14,561 bases of DNA from Pseudolachnospira sp964507035 (GCA_964507035.1 CAZDOQ010000033.1:1-14561), one strand, 5' to 3'. Shown: positions 8,206 through 14,460, numbered from the stretch's first letter. A program made the numbers and translations. The notes: generated by a model not told the origin, from the sequence alone.

Positions 8206-8355
8206 TCATACCGGGACAGAATGGCAGATGGTCTGGTATGCCTCGTTCACCTCCTGGAAAGCGGGAATCAACTCCTCCGTCAGGTACACGCCGCCGTAGG
8301 GGTCAAACCACCGCCTTTGTCCGGATAATTTCTTAAAATACGTTCTGTAGTCCAT
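8206..8355 (-). pseudogene. 5' stump of a tryptophan synthase beta-type gene (trpB)
   Basis: A 49-codon frame beginning at ATG 8355, with GGGGAG eleven bases upstream, ends at TGA 8206-8208. Its start MDYRTYFKK, the core FDPYGGVYLTEELIPAF and the segment NEAYQTICHS closely match the N-terminus of a clostridial TrpB family (PLP-dependent indole to tryptophan condensation), in which the corresponding segment reads roughly YFGxYGG then PAFEEINxAY. Everything after about residue 46, including the PLP lysine and the active site, is missing. The match to TrpB is from memory. It still has a promoter and ribosome binding site, and ends 81 bp before the hydrolase start, so it may be translated as a short leader peptide. 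Confidence 0.6.
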
Positions 8356-8363
8356 AAAACAGA

Positions 8364-8429
8364 AATCTCCCCAATCATGGTATTGCGCGATTCCGTATCG
8401 GAACCCATTATACCATAGCCGGGGAGATT
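8364..8429 (-). repeat. nested interrupted palindrome over promoter and leader
   Basis: Three pairs of perfect inverted arms share one centre near 8396.5. The outer 9-bp arms are 8364-8372 and 8421-8429, the middle 7-bp arms 8377-8383 and 8410-8416, and the inner 5-bp arms 8391-8395 and 8399-8403 with a 3-base loop. The structure covers the extended -10 (8407-8415), the likely transcription start and the sequence supplying the GGGGAG of the trpB stump. It may be an operator; being centred on the transcription start, only its 3' half would be transcribed. Confidence 0.65.
8407..8415 (-). promoter_or_regulatory. extended -10 promoter upstream of the trpB stump and hydrolase
   Basis: TGGTATAAT on the minus strand, a perfect TATAAT with TGn before it. 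Upstream there is only a T-rich run (8426-8435) near the -35 position, consistent with an extended -10 promoter that does not need a good -35. No other promoter is evident before the hydrolase at 8124. Confidence 0.65.
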
Positions 8430-8493
8430 AAAAAAGCCTTCCTTCTCCTTTTCTTTCCCCAAGAGACAAGAGACAAGGGAAAGAAAAATTGAG

Positions 8494-8517
8494 AAAAAAG
8501 GCTGAAAAGTCGGCCTT
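8494..8517 (-). terminator. intrinsic terminator of the DUF4914 gene
   Basis: In minus-strand RNA an 8-bp stem with one mismatch (8517-8510 with 8505-8498) and a 4-base loop is followed by six U (8499-8494, partly within the stem). It lies about 130 bases after the DUF4914 stop and before the promoter of the next leftward unit. Confidence 0.65.
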
Positions 8518-8568
8518 GGTCATCAGGGCCACCCCCATGCTGTCAATGAGGATGGCAAAGAGCGATGA

Positions 8569-8649
8569 GGGCTCGATCCGTTGCGGGACGACGGCCTCTT
8601 CTACGCCCGCAAGCTGCAGGAGGCCGGCATTCCGGCGGATTTCCGGTTC
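8569..8649 (+). pseudogene. 3' fragment of an esterase (alpha/beta hydrolase) gene
   Basis: The plus strand reads GLDPLRDDGLFYARKLQEAG and then IPADFRFSAHG, which matches the C-terminal part of the Aes/hormone-sensitive-lipase-like esterases: the catalytic Asp in DPLRDDG and, about 27 residues on, the His-Gly. No start, nucleophile motif or upstream domain is present, and homology ends abruptly at about 8569. It abuts the end of the convergent DUF4914 gene. Assignment is from remembered family motifs. Confidence 0.5.
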
Positions 8650-10521
8650 TCAGCCCATGGGGGTGATCCGCAGGTAGTCCTCCAAGGCGCCGTCGCTTAG
8701 GCAGCACTCAATGATCTCCCGTCCCAGGGGATCCAGCCGGTCCGTCAGGTATTGGGACAACTCTGCCTTAAAGAAATCTGTGAGGATCTTGGCGCCGGCG
8801 TCATAGCCGTCGGTCCCCAGCTTGGACTGGGTCTCCGGGCACAGGAAGGTCTGGCGGATCATCTGGCCTTCCAGTTTCATCTCCCGCATGGCATAACCCA
8901 GCAGAGGACACCGGGCCGGCACAATGCTCTTCTCCTTGAATTTGGCGCCGCCGTGGCGGGCCAGGAACTCCCGGGCGATCCACTCGGCGGAAAAGCCGAT
9001 CTCATAGGCACCAATGTGCTGGTTGGGGATCAGCACGTTCCGGGTCCTGGGGTAATCCAAGATCTGATGCAGCAACAGGTTGGCCTGGGTCACCCGCTCC
9101 CCGGTGGCAAAGGGCCAGTAGGAGCCGACGCCCTCGCTGACCAAATCCCCGCTGTCAGTGATACTGGGGTTCTTATGTCCCCGGGGCGCCACCAGCCGCC
9201 ACAGCCAGGCCAAGGACGGCGGAATGATATGGAGCAGTCCCATGATCCCGTAGCTGGGATGTTCCCTGGTGGCCGGAGGCATCCGGACCCCAAAGCTGCG
9301 CACATCCACCTCCATGGGCTCTGTGACAATATTCTTCAGCGCCTTCCGGGGCAGAATGGCCCGGGGATTGGGGCAGGGTTTCCCATTGGACTCAATGGTG
9401 TGCTCCCAAATCAGGGATGTGGCCCCGGGCACCGCATCCATGTTGAAGAAGATCAGCGGCTCCTTGGGATGGATGCAGGCCATCTCGTACTGGTGGTCCG
9501 TCCCATAGTGCTTCATGTTGTCCATCCGCAGAAACCAGCCAGACTCTGCGTCTGTCAGCACCAGCTTGCCGCTGCCATCCTGGATATCCTTGTGACAGAG
9601 AGCCATATCGTCTGTGATGGGCGCCAGGGTACAGGTCTCGGAGAGATTGATGCTGTACTCCTCCCCTGTGACCACGTGGCGGCCCAGGAGGATCCGCTTG
9701 TTGTCCTCCCGCTGCACCTCCTCCAGCATCTCGCTCTTGCCGCCGCCGGAGGCTCCTTCGTGCATGATCACCGTCTCATTGTCATAGGGGGTAATTACAC
9801 ACACGGAAGAAGCGTGAGCTGTGATCCATCCCTCCTGCTCTCCAATGTCCAATAGCACCGAGTAGACGCCTTTCTTGGCCGAAGGACCCGGATACAGGTT
9901 GTAGGAGTAAACCTCGTGGCAGTGATCCAGACGCCGGTGCACCACCGCCTGCTTCCCGTTGAAATGGGTGTGGCGGAACGGCGGCGCCACGTAGATGATG
10001 GACCGGGGCGCATATCCCTCTATCTCCTCCACCGGCACAAAGCCCTGGATATCCGCCAGCGCATAGGCAAAGAAGGCGGCGTTGGCCGGGCAGACCAGCA
10101 GAGAACCGTAGCCGTGCTCCCGGCCGCCTGCGTAGAAAGGCATCACCAGCAGGTTCTGATAGGTGAACCACTCCATAGTAGCCTGGCGCAGTTCCTCAAA
10201 GTCATACCCAAACACATCCTCAAACCGGGGCTTATCCGTGGGTTTGTGATCCGCAATGTACATACAGTTGGGATCCCGGCGGCGCATGTAGTCCTCCATG
10301 TAGTTCACCGCCGCACCGTTTTTGCAGCGGACCACGTTGGCCTCCTTGTATAGTCCCTTGTCCTTCACCGGATACACCACATCATAGGAATTGGCATGGT
10401 CCTGGCCAAATACCATCTCATACAGTTCCGCCTTGGTCCGGGGCACAGCGGTTCCCCGGCAGTTCTGCAGGGCCTGTTTCAAGTCCTCCGGCAGATCAAA
10501 CTTTTCCAGAAAACGGTTCAT
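8650..10521 (-). CDS. DUF4914 family protein with PEPCK-like P-loop
   Basis: 623 residues, full length for the DUF4914 family as I recall it. A nucleotide-binding loop GASGGGKS lies at 256-263, resembling the kinase-1a loop of PEP carboxykinases and HPr kinase rather than a Walker A of motor ATPases. Other family-like blocks are RRRDPNCMYIAD (80-91), APPFRHTHFNGKQ (179-191), YNLYPGPSAKKG (207-218) and PNQHIGAYEIGF (499-510). There is no signal peptide or membrane segment. The function is not established, so I do not call it PEPCK; it lacks a clear match to the PEPCK substrate site that I can point to. ATG 10521 has AAAGGAGG six bases upstream. The open frame continues far upstream to 10923, but that would cross the promoter at 10649-10677. 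It has its own promoter and terminator and is divergent from the PduL gene. Confidence 0.88.
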   Translation of the reverse strand: MNRFLEKFDLPEDLKQALQNCRGTAVPRTKAELYEMVFGQDHANSYDVVYPVKDKGLYKEANVVRCKNGAAVNYMEDYMRRRDPNCMYIADHKPTDKPRFEDVFGYDFEELRQATMEWFTYQNLLVMPFYAGGREHGYGSLLVCPANAAFFAYALADIQGFVPVEEIEGYAPRSIIYVAPPFRHTHFNGKQAVVHRRLDHCHEVYSYNLYPGPSAKKGVYSVLLDIGEQEGWITAHASSVCVITPYDNETVIMHEGASGGGKSEMLEEVQREDNKRILLGRHVVTGEEYSINLSETCTLAPITDDMALCHKDIQDGSGKLVLTDAESGWFLRMDNMKHYGTDHQYEMACIHPKEPLIFFNMDAVPGATSLIWEHTIESNGKPCPNPRAILPRKALKNIVTEPMEVDVRSFGVRMPPATREHPSYGIMGLLHIIPPSLAWLWRLVAPRGHKNPSITDSGDLVSEGVGSYWPFATGERVTQANLLLHQILDYPRTRNVLIPNQHIGAYEIGFSAEWIAREFLARHGGAKFKEKSIVPARCPLLGYAMREMKLEGQMIRQTFLCPETQSKLGTDGYDAGAKILTDFFKAELSQYLTDRLDPLGREIIECCLSDGALEDYLRITPMG

Positions 10522-10642
10522 GGGGTTCCTCCTTTCCTGATCGCTGGCGTGCCTTTCACGCCATCCAGCTGCACCGATACGGGTGCTTTTGGGTGGGACC
10601 TCGCTTTCACAAGTTCGTCTGCACGCCGGTCTGAAAGTTCCT
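10522..10642 (-). promoter_or_regulatory. structured ~120-base leader of the DUF4914 gene
   Basis: Between the predicted transcription start and the ATG the RNA can form several local structures. A perfect 7-bp hairpin is at 10545-10563 and a 5-bp hairpin at 10571-10586. A 6-bp pairing (10632-10637 with 10604-10609) is crossed by a 4-bp pairing (10628-10631 with 10597-10600), so an H-type pseudoknot is possible. I do not recognise a known riboswitch consensus. Confidence 0.4.
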
Positions 10643-10648
10643 GTCTCT

Positions 10649-10677
10649 AGTATACGAATTTCTGAAGAGAAAGGCAA
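10649..10677 (-). promoter_or_regulatory. promoter of the DUF4914 gene
   Basis: Minus-strand TTGCCT (10672-10677), a 17-base spacer and TATACT (10649-10654). It lies 128 bp upstream of the ATG, so the mRNA has a leader of about 120 bases. Confidence 0.72.
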
Positions 10678-10699
10678 TTCCTCCTGGAATCCCCGGTGC

Positions 10700-10769
10700 T
10701 TTTGGCCTGGCTCTTCCGGTTTTTCTGGTATTTTTTCCGGCCTTTTCCCCGTCTTTTGCCGGAATTTTT
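10700..10769. other. phased T-tracts, predicted intrinsically bent DNA
   Basis: Runs of four to six T are centred at 10701.5, 10722, 10733.5, 10744.5, 10755.5 and 10767. The spacings of 20.5, 11.5, 11, 11 and 11.5 bp are close to one or two helical turns. Four CCGG steps (10693, 10716, 10737, 10759) recur about every 22 bp between the tracts. The block sits between the two divergent promoters, directly upstream of the DUF4914 -35. No gene is supported in it. Confidence 0.55.
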
Positions 10770-10827
10770 CTTTCTCTCCAAGTCTCAAAACATCCGAAAG
10801 ATTTCGCAAGCGGTTTTGTAAAAGTGC

Positions 10828-10847
10828 CGAAAATAAGCGAAAATAAG
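10828..10847. repeat. tandem duplicate of CGAAAATAAG upstream of the PduL promoter
   Basis: The 10-bp unit CGAAAATAAG occurs twice with no gap (10828-10837, 10838-10847), ending 22 bp before the -35 of the rightward promoter. One helical turn per unit places both copies on the same DNA face, which suits a regulator binding site or an A-rich UP-like element. Confidence 0.55.
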
Positions 10848-10869
10848 GAGGCTTTTGCCGCTGTTTTCC

Positions 10870-10898
10870 TTGACATCCCTGACGGTCCGCGCTATGAT
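10870..10898 (+). promoter_or_regulatory. promoter of the PduL-type gene
   Basis: Consensus TTGACA (10870-10875), a 17-base spacer and TATGAT (10893-10898). The gene starts 43 bases further on, behind GGAGG at 10927-10931. Confidence 0.82.
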
Positions 10899-10940
10899 AA
10901 GGATGAAAATTTATGTTTAACAAAATGGAGGAAAAATCCC

Positions 10941-11516
10941 ATGGATCGCAAAGTATTGGTAGAAACTTCCGCTAGACATTTGCATTTGTCCCAGGAACAC
11001 CTGGAGATTCTGTTTGGTAAAGGCCACGAGTTGACCGTCAAGAAAATGCTGAGCCAGCCCGGCCAGTATGCCGCTGAGGAGAAGGTTCAGGTGGTTGGCC
11101 CCAAGGGTTCTCTGAAGATGTCTGTGCTGGGTCCAGTCCGGAAGGAAACCCAGGTGGAGGTTTCCCTGACGGATGCCCGTTCTCTGGGCGTACAGCCTCC
11201 CATCCGTGAGTCCGGTGACCTGGAGGCCAGCGCCCCCTGTAAGCTGGTTGGCCCGGAGGGCGAAGTGGATCTGACCCAGGGCGTCATCGCCGCCAAGAGG
11301 CACCTGCACTGCACCCCGGAGGATGCAGCGGAGATGGGCCTGAAGGACAAGGATATCATCAGCCTGAAGGTTGACTCCCCGGAGCGTTCCTTGGTATTTG
11401 GAGACGTGGTGGTGCGCGTCAGCGCTTCCTACGCCACGGCTGTACATATTGACACAGACGAGGCCAACGCGCTGGCTCCGGCCCCGGGCGAAGTGTACGG
11501 CACCATCATCAAATAA
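10941..11516 (+). CDS. pduL: PduL-type phosphate acyltransferase (phosphotransacylase)
   Basis: 191 residues. PduL enzymes transfer the acyl group of acetyl- or propionyl-CoA to phosphate. The zinc-binding His residues of the family are present: H13 and H15 in SARHLHLS, H121 and H123 in KRHLHC, and H169 in AVHIDTDEAN. The two halves carry the expected beta-barrel repeats. ATG 10941 has GGAGG nine bases upstream. Nothing precedes the family core, so the N-terminal encapsulation peptide that targets PduL to microcompartments is absent, and no shell or diol/ethanolamine genes are nearby. I infer a housekeeping enzyme that would work with an acetate kinase encoded elsewhere to make ATP. It is monocistronic, converging on the L,D-transpeptidase-like gene. 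Confidence 0.9.
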   Translation: MDRKVLVETSARHLHLSQEHLEILFGKGHELTVKKMLSQPGQYAAEEKVQVVGPKGSLKMSVLGPVRKETQVEVSLTDARSLGVQPPIRESGDLEASAPCKLVGPEGEVDLTQGVIAAKRHLHCTPEDAAEMGLKDKDIISLKVDSPERSLVFGDVVVRVSASYATAVHIDTDEANALAPAPGEVYGTIIK

Positions 11517-11526
11517 ACATATCACC

Positions 11527-11571
11527 AAAAAAATCCCCCTGGCTTCCGGTATCACCGGTACCAGGGGGATT
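11527..11571 (-). terminator. strong terminator of the L,D-transpeptidase-like gene
   Basis: Perfect 11-bp arms (11532-11542 and 11561-11571) enclose an inner stem (11546-11550 with 11554-11558). In the minus-strand RNA the stem is followed by seven U (11533-11527, the first two overlapping the stem). On the plus strand there is no U run after the stem, so it ends the leftward gene; it may still block read-through from pduL, which stops at 11516. Confidence 0.9.
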
Positions 11572-11611
11572 GTCTATGACTCCGTTGTCCGCCACTCCGG
11601 AAGGACATCCG

Positions 11612-14041
11612 TTACTCGGGACGTTCCTCCACAATCTCTTCCTGACTGCTGGAAGGAACTTCCACAGACTCCTGGGAACTCTCTCCGGCTGGATCCGTGG
11701 GGGCCTCCGTCGGTGAATTCTGCGTCGGTTCCAGGGTCGGCACATTGGCGGAAGACTCCGCCGTTCCGGTGGAGGAAGCGGATGTCTCAGAAGTTTCCGT
11801 GGAAGAATCCTGCGCTGTGGTTTCCGCAGACGTCTGGACCTGGGACTCTGTGGAAGCCTGAGTCGGGGCCTCGGTAGACGCCTGGATCTCCGGCGCTGTG
11901 GTCTCCGACTCCTCCGGCGCCACATAGGTATCCTCCCCACCAAATACGATCACCGGCGTTCCCACCGAAATCATGTTGTACAGCCTCCGGGCCGCGCTGG
12001 TGGACATGTTGACACTGCCGTAGGAGCCGTTGGTCAGGTAAATATCCCCGCCAAAGGAGCTTCTCCAACTGGCGTCATGAAGGCCGTAGCCTTCGTAGAA
12101 CGGCATCCAATAATCTACCGGGGTTTCATAGTCCTCCCCTGTGAGAACCCGGTTCTGCTCTTTGCTGTAGATATAATACACGCCTTTGACCGTCGTGGTA
12201 TTCCGGCTGACCCGCCCAGACACAATGGCGGTACTCAGCTCCCGGCTTCCATTCTCGTAATAATACAGCATCTGGTTGGTCAAATCCACCTCAATGTATG
12301 TGTCGCCGATATCGCTGCCATCCCGGGTCGCGCCGGTTTGGGAGTATACCGGATCCCCGGTCACCGTGCCGCCGGTTTCAATAGCCGATGTAATCTGAGC
12401 CAGCGTCTCCTCCTGGTTGATTCTCCAGCCATAGTTGCCGCCGCCAACGGTCACCGTACCGCTCCGGGTGCTCCGGAAGGACCGGGATGTCCCCACCGTA
12501 TCATACTTCTCTGCCAAAGCCGTCACCCAGATCTGAAGTTCGCCTGTGTTCAGCGTCACCTGGGAGGTCTCGGGATCGCAGACAATAGAGGCCCGGAGCG
12601 TCTCCGGTGCCAAGACCTCCTCCGTATCGCCAAAGGTATAGGAAATCTGGGCCTGGTTGTACAGATTCATGGTCACCACCGCCTGCTCCATGGCCGCGTC
12701 CGCCACCTTCACCTCCGGGTAGCAGCCTGCTTCCTCCAGGGAGAGCATCGGCTCCAGAGTCTCCACCGCCGCCTGAGCCAGCAGGGTGACCTGGTCCATA
12801 TCCACCCAGGTTCCCACGATCTCCCGATGCAACACATACTGGGATGTGGCCTCGTCATAGACGATCTCCGCATCCTCCGAATCTGTCATATTCTGGAACA
12901 AGGGGCTGTCTGCCAGCCGGTCCTCCAGCAGCTGCTGGTCATACGTCCACCCACTGGTAAAAGTCAGGGAAGTGGGATTCTCCTCCGCTTTTCTCCACTG
13001 GGAATGGTCCTGAGCGTCAATGAGATCCTGGAAATCCACGTCCGCTTCCATGGACAGGTTGATCTCTGCCGCCGAAATCCGGTCTTCCGCCCCATTGACC
13101 CCCTGGATGGTCAGAGAATACTTCTGCACCACCTGGGAGAAAACTGCGCTGACCTCTTCCGCCGTCATGTTGGAGCAGTCCTGTCCGTTGATCCAGGTCC
13201 CCGGCAGAAAATGGGTCTCATAATAGGAAGTCATCCGCTGGTTTTCCACCATCCGGAAAACCCCAAATCCACCCACTGCCAGCACCACCACCGCAGCGGC
13301 GGCAGCTGCCGCTACCACCAGACGCCGGCGTTTTCGGTTTGCCTGCTCCTGCTCCGACGGCTGCGGCTCTTCCTGTCCGGTCTCTGCCGCCTGGTCCTTG
13401 AAAAGCCGCTTGCTGGGCGGCGTCTGAATGGACTCCTCCCAGGTCACCCGGATGTCTTCGCTGCCGTCCGGCTCTTCTGGGACCGGCGGGGCAGTCTGTA
13501 AACCATCCAGCACGGCCTCGGCCGCAGAAGTTTCCTGGCTGGCCTGGCGCAGTGCTTCTTCCACCTCCCCGGTGCTGATCTCCGGCCCATCCGGGCTTTC
13601 TCCCACAGAAACAGTGGGCATGGCCCAGGTCTCATCCAGATCCTCTATCTGCACTTTGGGCATGCTTCGGGTCGCGTCCAAGTCCTCCACGTCCACCTCC
13701 GGCAGACTTTTGGTCTCGTCCAGATCTTCCAGGGTGATCTTGAGCATACTCCGAGTTTCGTCCAGATCCTCCAGGGTAATCTTAGGCATATCCTGGGTGG
13801 AGTCCAAATCTTCCGTTCTTCTCCTGGGCCTTTCCGGCCCCTCATCCAGATCCTCCAGGGTGATTTTCGGAATATCCTGGGTGTCATCCCGGTTTGCCGG
13901 CCGGATTTTGGGCACGCTTTGGGTCTCATCCAGATCTTCCAGCGTAATTTTCGGCAAAGGCTTCTTTTCCCTGGGCGTCTGCGCAGAATCCTGCTTTCTC
14001 TCCGAAGCGCCCCGTACAATCGTCCGCTTTTCTCTGCTCAT
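11612..14041 (-). CDS. membrane-anchored YkuD-domain protein, L,D-transpeptidase-like with altered active site
   Basis: 809 residues, single-pass with the N-terminus inside. Residues 1-239 are a charged, probably disordered cytoplasmic region containing eight 14-residue repeats (30-141). KRRR precedes one membrane helix at about 241-260. The extracellular part resembles the clostridial PG_binding_4 region (about 270-560) followed by a YkuD domain (about 581-700); such proteins normally make 3-3 peptidoglycan crosslinks. GLHDASW (653-659) is retained, but where the family has SHGC(V/I)N this protein has SYGSVN: Y674 replaces His and S676 replaces the nucleophilic Cys. It is therefore probably inactive as a transpeptidase. 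A Ser/Thr/Glu-rich tail (about 707-809) follows the domain, with no LPxTG. ATG 14041 is preceded by AGGGGG. It has its own promoter (14096-14124) and terminator. Confidence 0.85.
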   Translation of the reverse strand: MSREKRTIVRGASERKQDSAQTPREKKPLPKITLEDLDETQSVPKIRPANRDDTQDIPKITLEDLDEGPERPRRRTEDLDSTQDMPKITLEDLDETRSMLKITLEDLDETKSLPEVDVEDLDATRSMPKVQIEDLDETWAMPTVSVGESPDGPEISTGEVEEALRQASQETSAAEAVLDGLQTAPPVPEEPDGSEDIRVTWEESIQTPPSKRLFKDQAAETGQEEPQPSEQEQANRKRRRLVVAAAAAAAVVVLAVGGFGVFRMVENQRMTSYYETHFLPGTWINGQDCSNMTAEEVSAVFSQVVQKYSLTIQGVNGAEDRISAAEINLSMEADVDFQDLIDAQDHSQWRKAEENPTSLTFTSGWTYDQQLLEDRLADSPLFQNMTDSEDAEIVYDEATSQYVLHREIVGTWVDMDQVTLLAQAAVETLEPMLSLEEAGCYPEVKVADAAMEQAVVTMNLYNQAQISYTFGDTEEVLAPETLRASIVCDPETSQVTLNTGELQIWVTALAEKYDTVGTSRSFRSTRSGTVTVGGGNYGWRINQEETLAQITSAIETGGTVTGDPVYSQTGATRDGSDIGDTYIEVDLTNQMLYYYENGSRELSTAIVSGRVSRNTTTVKGVYYIYSKEQNRVLTGEDYETPVDYWMPFYEGYGLHDASWRSSFGGDIYLTNGSYGSVNMSTSAARRLYNMISVGTPVIVFGGEDTYVAPEESETTAPEIQASTEAPTQASTESQVQTSAETTAQDSSTETSETSASSTGTAESSANVPTLEPTQNSPTEAPTDPAGESSQESVEVPSSSQEEIVEERPE
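13619..13954 (-). repeat. eight tandem 42-bp coding repeats (14-residue units)
   Basis: Residues 30-141 of the YkuD-domain protein divide exactly into eight 14-residue units of the type PKITLEDLDETRSM, with no insertions or deletions. Seven units carry the acidic EDLD-like core; unit 2 has ANRDD instead. Seven of eight have Thr at position 11 (T40, T54, T82, T96, T110, T124, T138); unit 3 has Pro-Glu there. DNA copies have diverged, so expansion is not recent. Confidence 0.88.
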
Positions 14042-14095
14042 AAAACCCCCTATTCAGCATTCCCGGCATCCGGAGCCATTTTGCTATTCTTCTAC

Positions 14096-14124
14096 AGTTT
14101 ACCAAGCATTCCTCAAATTTGCAA
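14096..14124 (-). promoter_or_regulatory. promoter of the YkuD-domain protein gene
   Basis: Minus-strand TTGCAA (14119-14124), a 17-base spacer and TAAACT (14096-14101), with TGG before the hexamer making an extended -10. It lies between the rpmF terminator and the gene start. Confidence 0.65.
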
Positions 14125-14179
14125 GACCCGGACGCCTGTAGGTGCCTTCTGACCGGCGCCGCCATTTCCCCCATGATGG

Positions 14180-14209
14180 AAAAAGGCTCTCCGCACTGCG
14201 GAAAGCCTT
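14180..14209 (-). terminator. intrinsic terminator of rpmF
   Basis: The 12-base arms (14183-14194 and 14198-14209) pair in the minus-strand RNA with a single G-U pair and a 3-base loop, followed by five U (14184-14180, two overlapping the stem). It begins 11 bases after the rpmF stop. Confidence 0.9.
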
Positions 14210-14220
14210 GGTTTCTCAAC

Positions 14221-14403
14221 TTATTCCTCTACCGGAATCACTTCTTTTTTGTTATAAGATCCGCAAGCCTTGCAGACTCTATGAGGTACCATCAAAGCGC
14301 CGCATCTGCTGCATTTCACCAAGGTAGGTTTGCTCATCTTCCAATTTGCTCTGCGGCTGTCTCTTCTTGCCTTAGAGGATTTATTTTTGGGACAAATAGA
14401 CAT
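14221..14403 (-). CDS. rpmF: 50S ribosomal protein L32
   Basis: 60 residues, normal L32 length. The basic N-terminus SICPKNKSSKARRDSRRANW is characteristic, followed by the zinc ribbon with two CxxC pairs, CSRC (31-34) and CKAC (44-47), so this is the zinc-dependent form. L32 binds 23S rRNA in the large subunit. ATG 14403 has AGGAGG nine bases upstream. It stands alone here, with a consensus promoter 58 bp upstream of the start and a terminator directly after it; no YceD (DUF177) gene, its usual partner, lies in the 158 bp visible upstream. Confidence 0.97.
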   Translation of the reverse strand: MSICPKNKSSKARRDSRRANWKMSKPTLVKCSRCGALMVPHRVCKACGSYNKKEVIPVEE

Positions 14404-14460
14404 GTGATTCTACCTCCTATCTTCCGAAATTTCCCGTACTCTCTCAAACCGTGCTGTTCA

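Noticed and set aside
8507..8568. Minus-strand reading with MGVALMTKADF, reminiscent of YczE/YitT membrane proteins
   Set aside because: Only about 20 residues long, and its 3' part coincides with the DUF4914 terminator hairpin, so the resemblance may be chance.
8650..10923. Extended N-terminus (134 more residues) for the DUF4914 protein
   Set aside because: It would cross the promoter at 10649-10677 and the pduL promoter, while ATG 10521 has an ideal ribosome binding site and the family start.
11527..11571. Same hairpin as an intrinsic terminator for pduL
   Set aside because: On the plus strand the stem is followed by TGTCTATG, not a T run; only the leftward direction has the U tract.
13619..13954. 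CRISPR-like repetitive array
   Set aside because: Units are contiguous 42-bp coding repeats with no spacers and diverged sequence inside an open reading frame.
12077..14141. Plus-strand open frames (12077-13501 and 13428-14141), the second Ser/Arg-rich and repetitive
   Set aside because: They mirror the YkuD-domain gene and its 42-bp repeats; the apparent repeats are the antisense reading of EDLDE units.
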